NCBI GenBank assembly: GCA_021325675.1
Contig: JAJTCM010000007.1
Span: forward strand, 62,001 to 126,000
Direction of reading: 5' to 3'
DNA length: 64,000 bases
DNA from: Crocinitomicaceae bacterium
GTDB taxonomy: Bacteria > Bacteroidota > Bacteroidia > Flavobacteriales_D > Crocinitomicaceae
Part shown: positions 49,701 to 58,984 of the stretch, piece by piece
Layout: every line of letters begins with the position of its first letter
How positions within the stretch are numbered: position 1 is the first letter of the stretch
Position numbers and translations under genes: made by a program
The notes under the pieces: generated by a model
What the model was told of the DNA's origin: nothing
Database searches by the model: none
What the model saw: only the letters and a program-made list of their open reading frames with translations

Positions 49701-52700
49701 ATGAAACCCTTACAAATATTAAGTGCATCGGCAGGAAGCGGGAAAACCTACAACCTGGTGCTCACGTATTTGAAGCTGGTTTTGAAAGATGACGAATACC
49801 CCGATATTTTCAGTGCGATCATTGCCATGACCTTTACCAATAAGGCGGCCAGCGAAATGAAGTCGCGGATTATTGACGCTTTAAACCTGCTGAGCACAAC
49901 CGATCCCAACAACGAAAAAGCGCAAAAATACCTCGCTGACATCAGCAGTAAACTGGAGCTTCCAAAGGAGAAAATCCAGCAGAAAGCGAAGCTCGTACTG
50001 AAGCAGATTCTCCACCAGTATGAGAATTTTGCCGTGCTGACGATCGATAAGTTCAATCTCAGGCTGATCCGTTCTTTTGCACGCGACCTGAATATTAACA
50101 ATGATTTCCAGACAACGACGAACGAGCAGGAAATCCTGAGCAGGCTCGTTGACCAGGTTTACAGTGAAATTAACAGTGGCGAGCAGCGCAAAACCTTGAC
50201 GGAAATCGCCCTTAAGCTTTCCCGCGAACGCTTCGAAAGTGAAGGAAAATGGGATTTTAAACAAGACCTGAACGAATTCGTGTCGATCCTGCTGAAGGAA
50301 CAAAACATGGCAATTATTGAAGCGATTACCCTGCAGGACTACAGCATGGACCGCTACAAAGGGCTGAAAGCCGAAGCCGCACGCCTGAAACAGCACATTC
50401 AGCAGAAAGCAACGGAATTGCATACCTTATTTTTCGCCGGCGATTACGATTCTTATCCCGGAGGAAGCACAACCATCAAAGCATTTGAAAAACTGAAGGA
50501 TGTTTTTGCGGCGAAAAGCGATTATGAGCTCTTTTTTTCACCCAGTCTTTACAGTAATTTCACCGCCGACCCGAAAACCAAAGCTTTCCCGGAAGATCTC
50601 AAGCAAAAAGCACTGGAATTTACCGCATATTATGAAAAACATTCGCTGGAATACCTGAAAATTACCAAATTTCTTGATCAGTATTTTTTTATCGCCCTGC
50701 TGAAAATCATTGCGCGTGAGCTTCAGAATTTCAAAAGAACGGAAAACATTGTCCTCATTTCCGAGTTCAATAAGCTGATTTCGGATTTGCTCAAGGACGA
50801 ATATGCGCCTTACATTTACGAGCGCATCGGCAACCGCTACAAGCATTTCCTGCTTGATGAATTCCAGGATACTTCCCGGCTGCAATGGATCAACCTCATC
50901 CCGCTGATCCACGAATCGCTGGGAAAAGGCCAGGACAACCTGATCGTTGGCGATCCGAAACAATCGATTTACCGCTTCAAAAACGGTTTGGCCGAGCAAT
51001 TTGTGGCTTTACCGGCAATTTACAACCCGGAAGAGGATTTGAAGCTGAACGAAAGCTCGCTTTTTTTCACGCAAATGGGCGAATTGAAACCCTTGGCGCA
51101 AAACTGGCGTTCCAAAAAGGAGATTGTTGAATTCAACAACGATTTCTTCAATTGTTTCCGGACGCTTTTCCCTGAAATAATCGGCAATTTTTATACGGAC
51201 ATTGTTCAAAGCCCGCAATCAGGCGACGGTGGTTATGTTTATATTGAATCTGAGCTGGACGTAAAACAGGACCTCTCCGCTTCATTTGATGAAGAAAACC
51301 CTGAAGGTGAAGAAAGCACGGAAGAAGAATTTCCTTTCCTGCTGCAATGGATCAGCGAATGCCTGGCTGCCGGTTATGATTACGGCGATATCTGCGTGCT
51401 CGATTACCAGAAAAGAAGCTGCAACGCTTACGCTTCTTACCTCAACCGGCAGGGAATTACGGTAGTTTCGACAGACAGCCTTTTGCTTGGCGCCGACAGG
51501 CAGGTGAAATTGCTGGTGCAGTATATCAAATGGCGCAACAATCCTTCGGCCGACAATGAAGCGCGCCGTTTTGCGGAAATGTACCTCGATTACAAAACCG
51601 AAAATGCCATCCGCCAGTTTGAAAAATACTGGACAAAACGCGAACGCGAAGGCAATGAATACTATATTTTCGATTCGGATGAATTTGTACAGCAGGAATT
51701 TGGCGGCGGGGAAAATTTCTTTTTTCACTTCGAAAACCTCTATCAATTGGTTCAGAAAGCCTATACTTTACTGGGTTTCGAAGAATTCAACTCTCCCTAC
51801 CTGAACCAGTTTTCAGATTATGTTTTTCTCTTCGACCAGAATTTCGGGCCGGAGCTCAAGCTTTTTATCGATTATTTTGAGAAAGAGGGACAAAACACGC
51901 CGGTAGCTATCCCGGAAAACAGAGATGCGGTCAAAATCATGACCGGCCACAAATCCAAAGGGCTTGAATTCCCCGTCGTAATGATGCCGTCGATGCGTTG
52001 GGAAATTCTCCGGAACCAAAGTAAATTCCTGATCCGGGAAGGAGAATATATTTTTTACACACCGCTTTCCAAAAGCTCCCGCATTGCTGCCATCCGCCAG
52101 AAATACGAAGAGGAATTCAACCAGGCCACGCTCGATAAAGTCAACCTGAACTACGTGATGTTTACCCGCGCGCAGGACAGGCTGTATGTGCGCAACGTCA
52201 GCCCGAAAGCCCGCAAATACGAAGCCATCACACACCGCGTCTTGCAGGAATATGCCGTTTCGGAAGATGCGAAAATCGTTCTGGAGCGGGGCGAAAAGCG
52301 ACCAAAATTCCGTGAAGAGGACTACGCAGAAAGTGAACACGGGAAGTTTTACCCGCAAACGGGCGGCGAACAGCTGTGGTTTCCTGAAATTTCGCTGCAG
52401 GACCGGGAATTGCTGACGGCCGATGCTATCAGTGAACAGCGCCGTTTCGGGAACCAGCTGCACGAAGCCCTATCGCTGGCCAATGAAGCGGAACAGCTTG
52501 ACAAAGTGATCGCTGAGCTCATTCTGAAAGGTAAGGTGGAGCTTGAATTAAGCGAACGCATCCGGCGACAGGCGCAAACTATCCTGGATTTCCCGGATTA
52601 CAGGAGCTTGTTTGACGATGCAGTTGAAATCCTGCGGGAACAAAGTATTTTGCTGTCGGAAAACGAAACCAAGCGGCCGGATATCATCATTCGCAAGGCG

Positions 52701-52859
52701 GCCGAAACAATCATCCTGGATTACAAAACAGGGTTGGAAGAAACCAGGCATATCCGGCAGGTGAAAACGTATTGCAATACGCTTGCAGCCATGCAGTTCC
52801 CGAATGTGAAAGGCATGATCTTTTATACTTCAACCCTGAAATTGGTGGCGGTGAATTGA
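49701..52859 (+). CDS. UvrD/RecB-like helicase-exonuclease (AddA-like)
   Basis: Walker A 'SASAGSGKTYNLVLTYL', 'LLDEFQDTSRLQW', 'MTGHKSKGLEFPVVMMP', C-terminal nuclease motif 'ILDYKTG'. Confidence 0.9.
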   Translation: MKPLQILSASAGSGKTYNLVLTYLKLVLKDDEYPDIFSAIIAMTFTNKAASEMKSRIIDALNLLSTTDPNNEKAQKYLADISSKLELPKEKIQQKAKLVLKQILHQYENFAVLTIDKFNLRLIRSFARDLNINNDFQTTTNEQEILSRLVDQVYSEINSGEQRKTLTEIALKLSRERFESEGKWDFKQDLNEFVSILLKEQNMAIIEAITLQDYSMDRYKGLKAEAARLKQHIQQKATELHTLFFAGDYDSYPGGSTTIKAFEKLKDVFAAKSDYELFFSPSLYSNFTADPKTKAFPEDLKQKALEFTAYYEKHSLEYLKITKFLDQYFFIALLKIIARELQNFKRTENIVLISEFNKLISDLLKDEYAPYIYERIGNRYKHFLLDEFQDTSRLQWINLIPLIHESLGKGQDNLIVGDPKQSIYRFKNGLAEQFVALPAIYNPEEDLKLNESSLFFTQMGELKPLAQNWRSKKEIVEFNNDFFNCFRTLFPEIIGNFYTDIVQSPQSGDGGYVYIESELDVKQDLSASFDEENPEGEESTEEEFPFLLQWISECLAAGYDYGDICVLDYQKRSCNAYASYLNRQGITVVSTDSLLLGADRQVKLLVQYIKWRNNPSADNEARRFAEMYLDYKTENAIRQFEKYWTKREREGNEYYIFDSDEFVQQEFGGGENFFFHFENLYQLVQKAYTLLGFEEFNSPYLNQFSDYVFLFDQNFGPELKLFIDYFEKEGQNTPVAIPENRDAVKIMTGHKSKGLEFPVVMMPSMRWEILRNQSKFLIREGEYIFYTPLSKSSRIAAIRQKYEEEFNQATLDKVNLNYVMFTRAQDRLYVRNVSPKARKYEAITHRVLQEYAVSEDAKIVLERGEKRPKFREEDYAESEHGKFYPQTGGEQLWFPEISLQDRELLTADAISEQRRFGNQLHEALSLANEAEQLDKVIAELILKGKVELELSERIRRQAQTILDFPDYRSLFDDAVEILREQSILLSENETKRPDIIIRKAAETIILDYKTGLEETRHIRQVKTYCNTLAAMQFPNVKGMIFYTSTLKLVAVN

Positions 52860-52865
52860 TTACTG

Positions 52866-53037
52866 AAGTTTTTTGGATCGCGAAGAGCGTAAAGTGAAGC
52901 AGAGTTTGCAAAGAGACCATGAGGTAAGCCAAATCGTAAATAATTCCTGCATATTATTTACCTTCCCGAACTTTGTACAACTTCGAGCTTCGCGACCTTC
53001 GTGTTTTTCTTTTTCGACTTTGCGATCCAAAAAACTT
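52866..53037. repeat. Intergenic palindromic element with perfect 16-bp inverted ends
   Basis: aagttttttggatcgc (52866-52881) and gcgatccaaaaaactt (53022-53037). Confidence 0.8.
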
Positions 53038-53076
53038 TTGCTTCGTGTTACTAAAAAAACACTATTTTCGTAGGGT

Positions 53077-54111
53077 ATGAATCACGAACATCCGGACATA
53101 TCCCTAAGCTGCCAGTTGTATGACTACAACAACGACGAATACAAGCTGACGCGCAATTCACCGAAGCATTACGCTGATAATTTTGTTAAGGAAAAGCTGC
53201 TTGACAGCCACGACGATAAAAACCACTGGCTGAATTACCATGATTTATCGGACCGTGAAAGTGTTGAAAAACTTTGCGAACAGCTGGGCATCGACAAACT
53301 GACCGTTGAAGATATTTACAGTGACCTGAAACGTCCCAAGCTGGAAGAATATACTAACTACGTGTTTTTTTCCGTGAGCTCGGCGCTGACGAAAGACGCC
53401 TATTCCGCCAGCCTGAAAAAAGAGAAGATTTCGTTTATCATCGGTAAGGACTTTTTGGTTTCTTTCCAGGCAAAAAGCTCAGACCATTTTACCGACGTGC
53501 GCGACCGGATTGAAAAACGCCGGGGAAAAATCCGTATGAAAGGCCCCGATTTCCTTTTATTCCGCATGCTGGAAGCCATTACAGACAATTACTTCGAAGT
53601 ATTGGACGATATCGTTGAGAATATTGAAAAAATCGAGCATAAAATAACCATCAACCCGAACAGTGAATTGCTGCGCCGCATTGAAATCGAAAAACGGAAG
53701 CTGATCGAGCTGCGCAAAGTCGTTTTCCCGCTGAAGGAGATCACTTCCCAGCTGGATAAATCAGAAAGCTCTTTTATACAAAAAGAAAACCACTATTATT
53801 TTTCTAACCTGAAAGACAATTGCCTGACCGTACTGGAAGAAATCGACGCCAACAAGCAAATCCTGGAAGGTATGGCGAATTTATATTACGCTGTTCAGGG
53901 CCAGAAAATGAACCAGATCATGAAAGTGTTGACCATTATGAGCTCGATCTTCATTCCGCTGACGTTCATCGTGGGCGTTTATGGTATGAATTTCGAATAC
54001 ATGCCTGAGCTGAACAGTCCGTACGGTTACCCGGCTGTGATGGCGTTTATGGCGCTTGTATCCATTATATTATTGCTTTATTTCAAAAAACGGGGATGGT
54101 TTAAGAAATAA
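53077..54111 (+). CDS. corA: CorA-type magnesium/cobalt transporter
   Basis: C-terminal 'SIFIPLTFIVGVYGMNFEYMPEL' GMN motif. Confidence 0.95.
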   Translation: MNHEHPDISLSCQLYDYNNDEYKLTRNSPKHYADNFVKEKLLDSHDDKNHWLNYHDLSDRESVEKLCEQLGIDKLTVEDIYSDLKRPKLEEYTNYVFFSVSSALTKDAYSASLKKEKISFIIGKDFLVSFQAKSSDHFTDVRDRIEKRRGKIRMKGPDFLLFRMLEAITDNYFEVLDDIVENIEKIEHKITINPNSELLRRIEIEKRKLIELRKVVFPLKEITSQLDKSESSFIQKENHYYFSNLKDNCLTVLEEIDANKQILEGMANLYYAVQGQKMNQIMKVLTIMSSIFIPLTFIVGVYGMNFEYMPELNSPYGYPAVMAFMALVSIILLLYFKKRGWFKK

Positions 54112-54192
54112 TGTGTTAATGTGTTAATGTGTTAATGTGTTAATGTGTTAATGTGTTAATGTGTTAATGTGTTAATGTGTTAATGTGTTAAT
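54109..54192. repeat. 8-bp tandem repeat (taatgtgt) x ~10.5
   Basis: Perfect uninterrupted units from 54109; the first three bases are the corA TAA stop. Confidence 0.97.
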
Positions 54193-54251
54193 TGAACGAA
54201 TTTATTAGCATATTAATTTGTCAGCATAATAGCACATTAAACAATCCTTCT

Positions 54252-54259
54252 TACCTTTG
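54252..54259 (+). promoter_or_regulatory. -7 box TACCTTTG
   Basis: Match to TAnnTTTG, 16 nt from the ATG at 54276. Confidence 0.5.
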
Positions 54260-54275
54260 CAAAAACAGACGACTT

Positions 54276-55379
54276 ATGGGGCTTTTCAAAAAAATGTTCG
54301 GAAAAGAAGAAAAACAAACTAACGTTACTACAACAAAAAAACATAAGGGTTATCATGATTTAAACATTCAATCCGTTGAAAAAGTGACGCCTGAAGCGGT
54401 ACGTGTAACCTTTGACATCCCGGAAGAATTGCGTTCTGCATATCACTTTACCCCGGGACAATACGTCAACATCTGCGTGATGATGAACGGCCAGGAAGAG
54501 CGCCGCTCCTACTCCATCTGTTCAGATGCATCCGATAACAGCACGATTGCGATTGCGATCAAAGCCATTCACAAAGGAAACGTTTCCCAATGGGCCAACG
54601 AAGAGCTGAAAGCCGGGGCAACACTCCAGGTTTCCGAGCCGGAAGGACATTTCAAACTGGCTTCCGAAGAACAGCAGGTTGTTGCATTTGCTGCCGGAAG
54701 CGGGATCACACCCATTTTATCCATTGCAAAGAAACTCCAGGAAAAAGGTGGAAAACTGCACTTATTTTACGGGAACAAAAACTTCGAGAGCATTATTTTC
54801 AGACAGGAATTCGATCAGCTTTCAAACACAACGGTAAAACATTTCCTTTCGCAGGAAGAGCGTGAAGGCTTTAATCACGGACGACTTTCCAAAGAGCAGA
54901 TCTCAGAGCAGATTAAAAACGATCTCAACCTCCTCAAAGCGGATGCTTTTTTCCTCTGCGGACCGGAAGCAATGATTTCAGCAGCGAAAGAAGTACTGGC
55001 TTTATTCGGTGTTCCGAAAGAAAAAGTACACTTTGAATTATACACAACCCCGGTTAACATGAAGCCGGAAACCCCTGCCGAGGAAAACAATTTTACGGGC
55101 AAAAGCAAGGTTTCCGTGATCCTCGACGATGAGCGCATCAATTTTGAGCTGGATTCCAAAGGAAAAACCATCCTCGAAACCGTGAGCAACGCCGGTTATG
55201 ATGCACCTTATTCCTGCCGCGGAGGTGTTTGCTGTACCTGTAAAGCCAAAGTACTCGAAGGAAAGGCTACTATGACGCTGAATTATTCGCTTACGGACGA
55301 GGAAGTTGCCGAAGGCTTCATCCTGACCTGCCAGGCGCGCCCTGCAAGCGAAAAACTGGTAATCAGCTACGATGAGTAA
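54276..55379 (+). CDS. FAD/NAD-binding oxidoreductase with C-terminal 2Fe-2S ferredoxin domain (PaaE-like)
   Basis: 'RRSYSICSDAS' FAD-binding, 'CGPEAMI', 'YSCRGGVCCTCKAKV' 2Fe-2S motif. Confidence 0.9.
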   Translation: MGLFKKMFGKEEKQTNVTTTKKHKGYHDLNIQSVEKVTPEAVRVTFDIPEELRSAYHFTPGQYVNICVMMNGQEERRSYSICSDASDNSTIAIAIKAIHKGNVSQWANEELKAGATLQVSEPEGHFKLASEEQQVVAFAAGSGITPILSIAKKLQEKGGKLHLFYGNKNFESIIFRQEFDQLSNTTVKHFLSQEEREGFNHGRLSKEQISEQIKNDLNLLKADAFFLCGPEAMISAAKEVLALFGVPKEKVHFELYTTPVNMKPETPAEENNFTGKSKVSVILDDERINFELDSKGKTILETVSNAGYDAPYSCRGGVCCTCKAKVLEGKATMTLNYSLTDEEVAEGFILTCQARPASEKLVISYDE

Positions 55380-56067
55380 AACGATCGTCATTGTCGGTGC
55401 CAGCCGCGGAATCGGCCGGGAGCTTGCTATCCGTTTTTCCAGTGACAGCAACAACCGCGTTTATGCCCTTTCCCGCTACCGGGAAGCACCCGAGCCGGAT
55501 GAGTTTTCGTTATACCCGAATATCACCCCGGTGGTTTTTGACCTGGCCCAGGACGATACACGCATCAAGGCCGAACGCTTTTTCGATTCGCTTTCCAATA
55601 TCGACATTCTGATCAACAACGCCGGCAAGCTGGTGAACAGGCCTTTCACGGAACTGACGCGTGAAGACTTCGTTTCGAGCTACCAGGTCAATATCATTGG
55701 CGTAATGGAGCTCATCCAGGCTGCCGTTCCGAAAATGCTCCCGAAAGGCGGCCACATCGTTAATATCAGCTCGATGGGCGGTTTCCAGGGCACGGTCAAA
55801 TTCCCGGGACTGGCAGCGTATTCCACTTCAAAAGCAGCGCTCGCAAGCTTTACAGAGCTTTTCGCCGAAGAATACAAAGAAACGCGTATTAAAATGAATT
55901 GCCTCTGCCTGGGCGCAGTTCAGACAGAAATGCTGGAAGAAGCGTTCCCTGGCTACGAAGCCCCGATAGATGCCCCGGAAATGGCGGAATATATTCATGA
56001 GTTTGCCGAAAATGCCCATCGCTTTATGAACGGGAAAATCATTCCGGTTTCGCTGTCGACACCTTGA
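55372..56067 (+). CDS. SDR family NAD(P)-dependent oxidoreductase
   Basis: 'IVGASRGIGRELAIRF', 'NNAGKL', 'YSTSKAAL'; 8-nt overlap with preceding gene. Confidence 0.93.
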   Translation: MSKTIVIVGASRGIGRELAIRFSSDSNNRVYALSRYREAPEPDEFSLYPNITPVVFDLAQDDTRIKAERFFDSLSNIDILINNAGKLVNRPFTELTREDFVSSYQVNIIGVMELIQAAVPKMLPKGGHIVNISSMGGFQGTVKFPGLAAYSTSKAALASFTELFAEEYKETRIKMNCLCLGAVQTEMLEEAFPGYEAPIDAPEMAEYIHEFAENAHRFMNGKIIPVSLSTP

Positions 56068-56173
56068 GGTAATTTTCTATTTCGGATTAACGCAAGAGTT
56101 CTCCCCTTTAATTCCCTCCTGCGCCTATGCTGAAACTACGGTGTGAGCATTGGGGGAATCCCAAAAAAGAAAA

Positions 56174-56202
56174 ACCCGGCCCCATCAGTGACGGAACCGG
56201 GT
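56174..56202. terminator. Bidirectional terminator hairpin
   Basis: acccgg (56174-56179) / ccgggt (56197-56202) between convergent genes, flanked by A- and T-rich tracts. Confidence 0.7.
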
Positions 56203-56292
56203 CTTTCAAAAAGGCTGGTTATTAGTTGAACTTCATTCTAAAACACCATTTCCTTTTCGAATGCCTGCTCAGGGCATTATCTGGTTTAAAAA

Positions 56293-57834
56293 TTATTTTA
56301 CGGAAACAATTCTAAATTCCACACGGCGGTTAACTGCGCGGCCTTCTGCCGTATCATTGGTTGTAGCCGGGGATGATTCACCAAAACCTTTGGAAGTTAA
56401 TCGTTTCGCATCAATCCCTTTGCTAACCAGGTAATCTACAACTGATTTAGCGCGGTTTTCAGATAAGGTCTGGTTCAAAGCAGTTCCTCCCTGGTTGTCC
56501 GTATGTCCGCGGATTTCAATCACCATTCCTGAGTTGTCGTTCAGGATTGCTACCAAACGGTCTAATTCATTCTGGGATGTTGGCAATAAAGTCGCTTTCC
56601 CTGTTTCGAAGAAGATGTTGTTCAGTCGGATAACCGCTTCAGCCTTGATTGGTCTCAGCAAAATGTCTTTTTTGATTACTGCAAACTCCCCTACCGTTGA
56701 TAAATCAAGGTTGACGTTTTCAGAATAGTAACCCTGGAGCTTTGCACCGAGGGAGTAATTCGAACCGTAAGGCAATACAACTTTGTAACCACCATCGATT
56801 ACGGATGAACGGGCTACACCTTCCACTGTGTTATTCCCAAGGTTGATGTAATCAATTGTAGCTCCCAGCGGCTGGTTTGTTTCAGCATCTTTTACCACAC
56901 CTTCCACGATAATTACCGGGTCAGGCTTGGCAGCTTCAACGATAACAGCGTCTTTTTTATCATCTTTTGCAAACAAAGGAATGCGGTACACGTCACTGCT
57001 TCCGTTGGAAGAGTTCACGATAAAAGCATAACGGCCGGTCGGTGAAACAGAGAAGTATGCGTCAAAATTCGGTGTGTTGATCCCTGTACCGAGGTTTTCA
57101 GGCTTGGACCAGTTCATCCAGGTGTCATCAAGGCGCTTGCTCACGAAGATATCGTTGCTTCCTGAACCTCCGCGCCCATCAGATGTGAAGTACATAGTTT
57201 TATTATCCGCAGCGATAAAAGGTGCATAATCCCCTTCTACTGTTCCGGTCATTTTTTTCGGCTGTGTCCATTTTTTATCCGTAATACGCTTGCAAACATA
57301 CAGCTCGGTTGTTTCGGAGCCCTTGTTTTCAGAGAAAGAAAGGATAATTACGTTACCGCTCGGCGCCATACAGAAGTGTACGTAACGGCCCTTTGCCATT
57401 TTATCGTATTTCTTGATGTTCATCGCAATCGGGTCAGACCAGCCTTCCGGCGTCAAAGTCGTGTAGGAGTACCCTTTTTTCTTGTATTGTCCGAATTTAT
57501 CGTATACCCCTTTGATGATCCGGAGGTTACCATCGGCGCTCTGGAACTCAATACTGTTGTATTCGATCGTGTTGAACGGGAAACCTAAGTGTTTTGCTTC
57601 CGTTACAACGCTGTCGTCCTGCAGGCGGACCCACCAAACATCCTGTGTTTCACCAACGAGGTTGTTTTGAGGGTGATTGGAACGGATAAAGAACATTTTA
57701 CTTCCATCCGGTGTGATATAGGGTGAGAAGTCACTGTAAGAAGAATTGATCAGCGGACCTAAATTCTCTAACTGGCTATTTACAATCGGATTCAGTCCTA
57801 ACAAACATAAAATCCCTAATGCTAACTTTTTCAT
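56293..57834 (-). CDS. OmpA family protein with WD40/PD40-like repeats
   Basis: PD40-like 'YFTSDGRGGSGSNDIFVSKRLDD' and OmpA-C 'IEIRGHTDNQGGTALNQTLSENRAKSVVDYL'. Confidence 0.9.
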   Translation of the reverse strand: MKKLALGILCLLGLNPIVNSQLENLGPLINSSYSDFSPYITPDGSKMFFIRSNHPQNNLVGETQDVWWVRLQDDSVVTEAKHLGFPFNTIEYNSIEFQSADGNLRIIKGVYDKFGQYKKKGYSYTTLTPEGWSDPIAMNIKKYDKMAKGRYVHFCMAPSGNVIILSFSENKGSETTELYVCKRITDKKWTQPKKMTGTVEGDYAPFIAADNKTMYFTSDGRGGSGSNDIFVSKRLDDTWMNWSKPENLGTGINTPNFDAYFSVSPTGRYAFIVNSSNGSSDVYRIPLFAKDDKKDAVIVEAAKPDPVIIVEGVVKDAETNQPLGATIDYINLGNNTVEGVARSSVIDGGYKVVLPYGSNYSLGAKLQGYYSENVNLDLSTVGEFAVIKKDILLRPIKAEAVIRLNNIFFETGKATLLPTSQNELDRLVAILNDNSGMVIEIRGHTDNQGGTALNQTLSENRAKSVVDYLVSKGIDAKRLTSKGFGESSPATTNDTAEGRAVNRRVEFRIVSVK

Positions 57835-57868
57835 AATTAATTTTTTTATTGCTGTTTTAGTACTGAGA

Positions 57869-58750
57869 TTATTCTTTTTCGCGGATTACCGTGAAGGAGC
57901 TCATTGATTTCACCCTGCGCTTGAAGTTGAAGCCCATTGTGTAAGTTCCGTAATAACCATCAATCGGCCTTGAACCGATCTCCAGCTTGTGATAAAATGC
58001 TGAACCGGCTAATTTTTTCGGCTCGGCCTTCAGGAATTGTACACCCAAACGGAAACCGATCACCCCTTTTTTGATGGTGCCTGTATAAGCATTTCCACTA
58101 AGGTCAGTAACCTGGTTTACCGGGTTGATCATTACATCAAGGTAATTTCTGCGCACAAACCCTGCGCTTTTAATTCCATATTCCTGGGTGTGGCATCTTG
58201 CATTCAAAGAAGAAGTCATCAATACACCGGCATAAATACCAATCGTTTTAACAAGCAGGTGCTCTTCAGCAGCAGTACCGTGCGCTTCAGGAGTTGTAGC
58301 CAACCCTCCGCTCAGCATAGTTAAGCCTGCGCGCAGACCGAAAGAGCGCTGGATCGTAGCAGGAACTTTGATGGAAACCTCTGAATTTCCGTTCTTTTTT
58401 TCCGCCAGGATTACTTTCTGGCTTTTTGTTTTGGATTTGGAAGCAAAATGGTAAAAGCCACCAATCTCAAACTGCCTGCTCGTTTTTGTAGTATCCAGGC
58501 TGAAAAAATTGTGCTTATAGAAAAGCTCGCCACCAAATTTGTTTTTGTAGTGTACAACGCCACCCAAACTTGAGCCTAAAAGTCCAAAGCCGGCATTGTC
58601 TGATGCATAGCCCAGCTCTACCACTCCAACATTGATCCAGTAATTGGCAATGTCATCCGGTGTGTCCTTAATTACCTTATACGTAATCGTTTGCCCTTGG
58701 GCAAAGAACGAAAATAAGGTAAAAACTGTAATCTGTTTCCAATATTTCAT
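57869..58750 (-). CDS. Hypothetical outer-membrane-type protein, probably co-transcribed with the OmpA gene
   Basis: Signal peptide 'MKYWKQITVFTLFSFFAQGQ'; same strand, short gap. Confidence 0.55.
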   Translation of the reverse strand: MKYWKQITVFTLFSFFAQGQTITYKVIKDTPDDIANYWINVGVVELGYASDNAGFGLLGSSLGGVVHYKNKFGGELFYKHNFFSLDTTKTSRQFEIGGFYHFASKSKTKSQKVILAEKKNGNSEVSIKVPATIQRSFGLRAGLTMLSGGLATTPEAHGTAAEEHLLVKTIGIYAGVLMTSSLNARCHTQEYGIKSAGFVRRNYLDVMINPVNQVTDLSGNAYTGTIKKGVIGFRLGVQFLKAEPKKLAGSAFYHKLEIGSRPIDGYYGTYTMGFNFKRRVKSMSSFTVIREKE

Positions 58751-58955
58751 AAGTTTTCTTTTTGGCAAAATTAGAATCTTATTTTAATACTGGCGTACGA
58801 CATATTACGTAATTCCTAATTTAAACCGATTAAAAATAAAGACTAATGGAATTTTTGAATTTAAAACGGAACATATAGAATCCAGAATTGGAAAGCCTCC
58901 CCCGATATGGCAGTAATTTTCTATTCCCTTGTTTTCCATTTCCCATTAAATTTCC

Positions 58956-58963
58956 TATTTTTG
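58956..58963 (+). promoter_or_regulatory. -7 box TATTTTTG
   Basis: Match to TAnnTTTG, 21 nt from the proposed GTG at 58985. Confidence 0.45.
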
Positions 58964-58984
58964 CTGACTTTTAAACATATTGAC

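Noticed and set aside
54109-54192. CRISPR array
   Set aside because: Unit is only 8 bp with no spacers and no cas genes; it is a simple tandem repeat.
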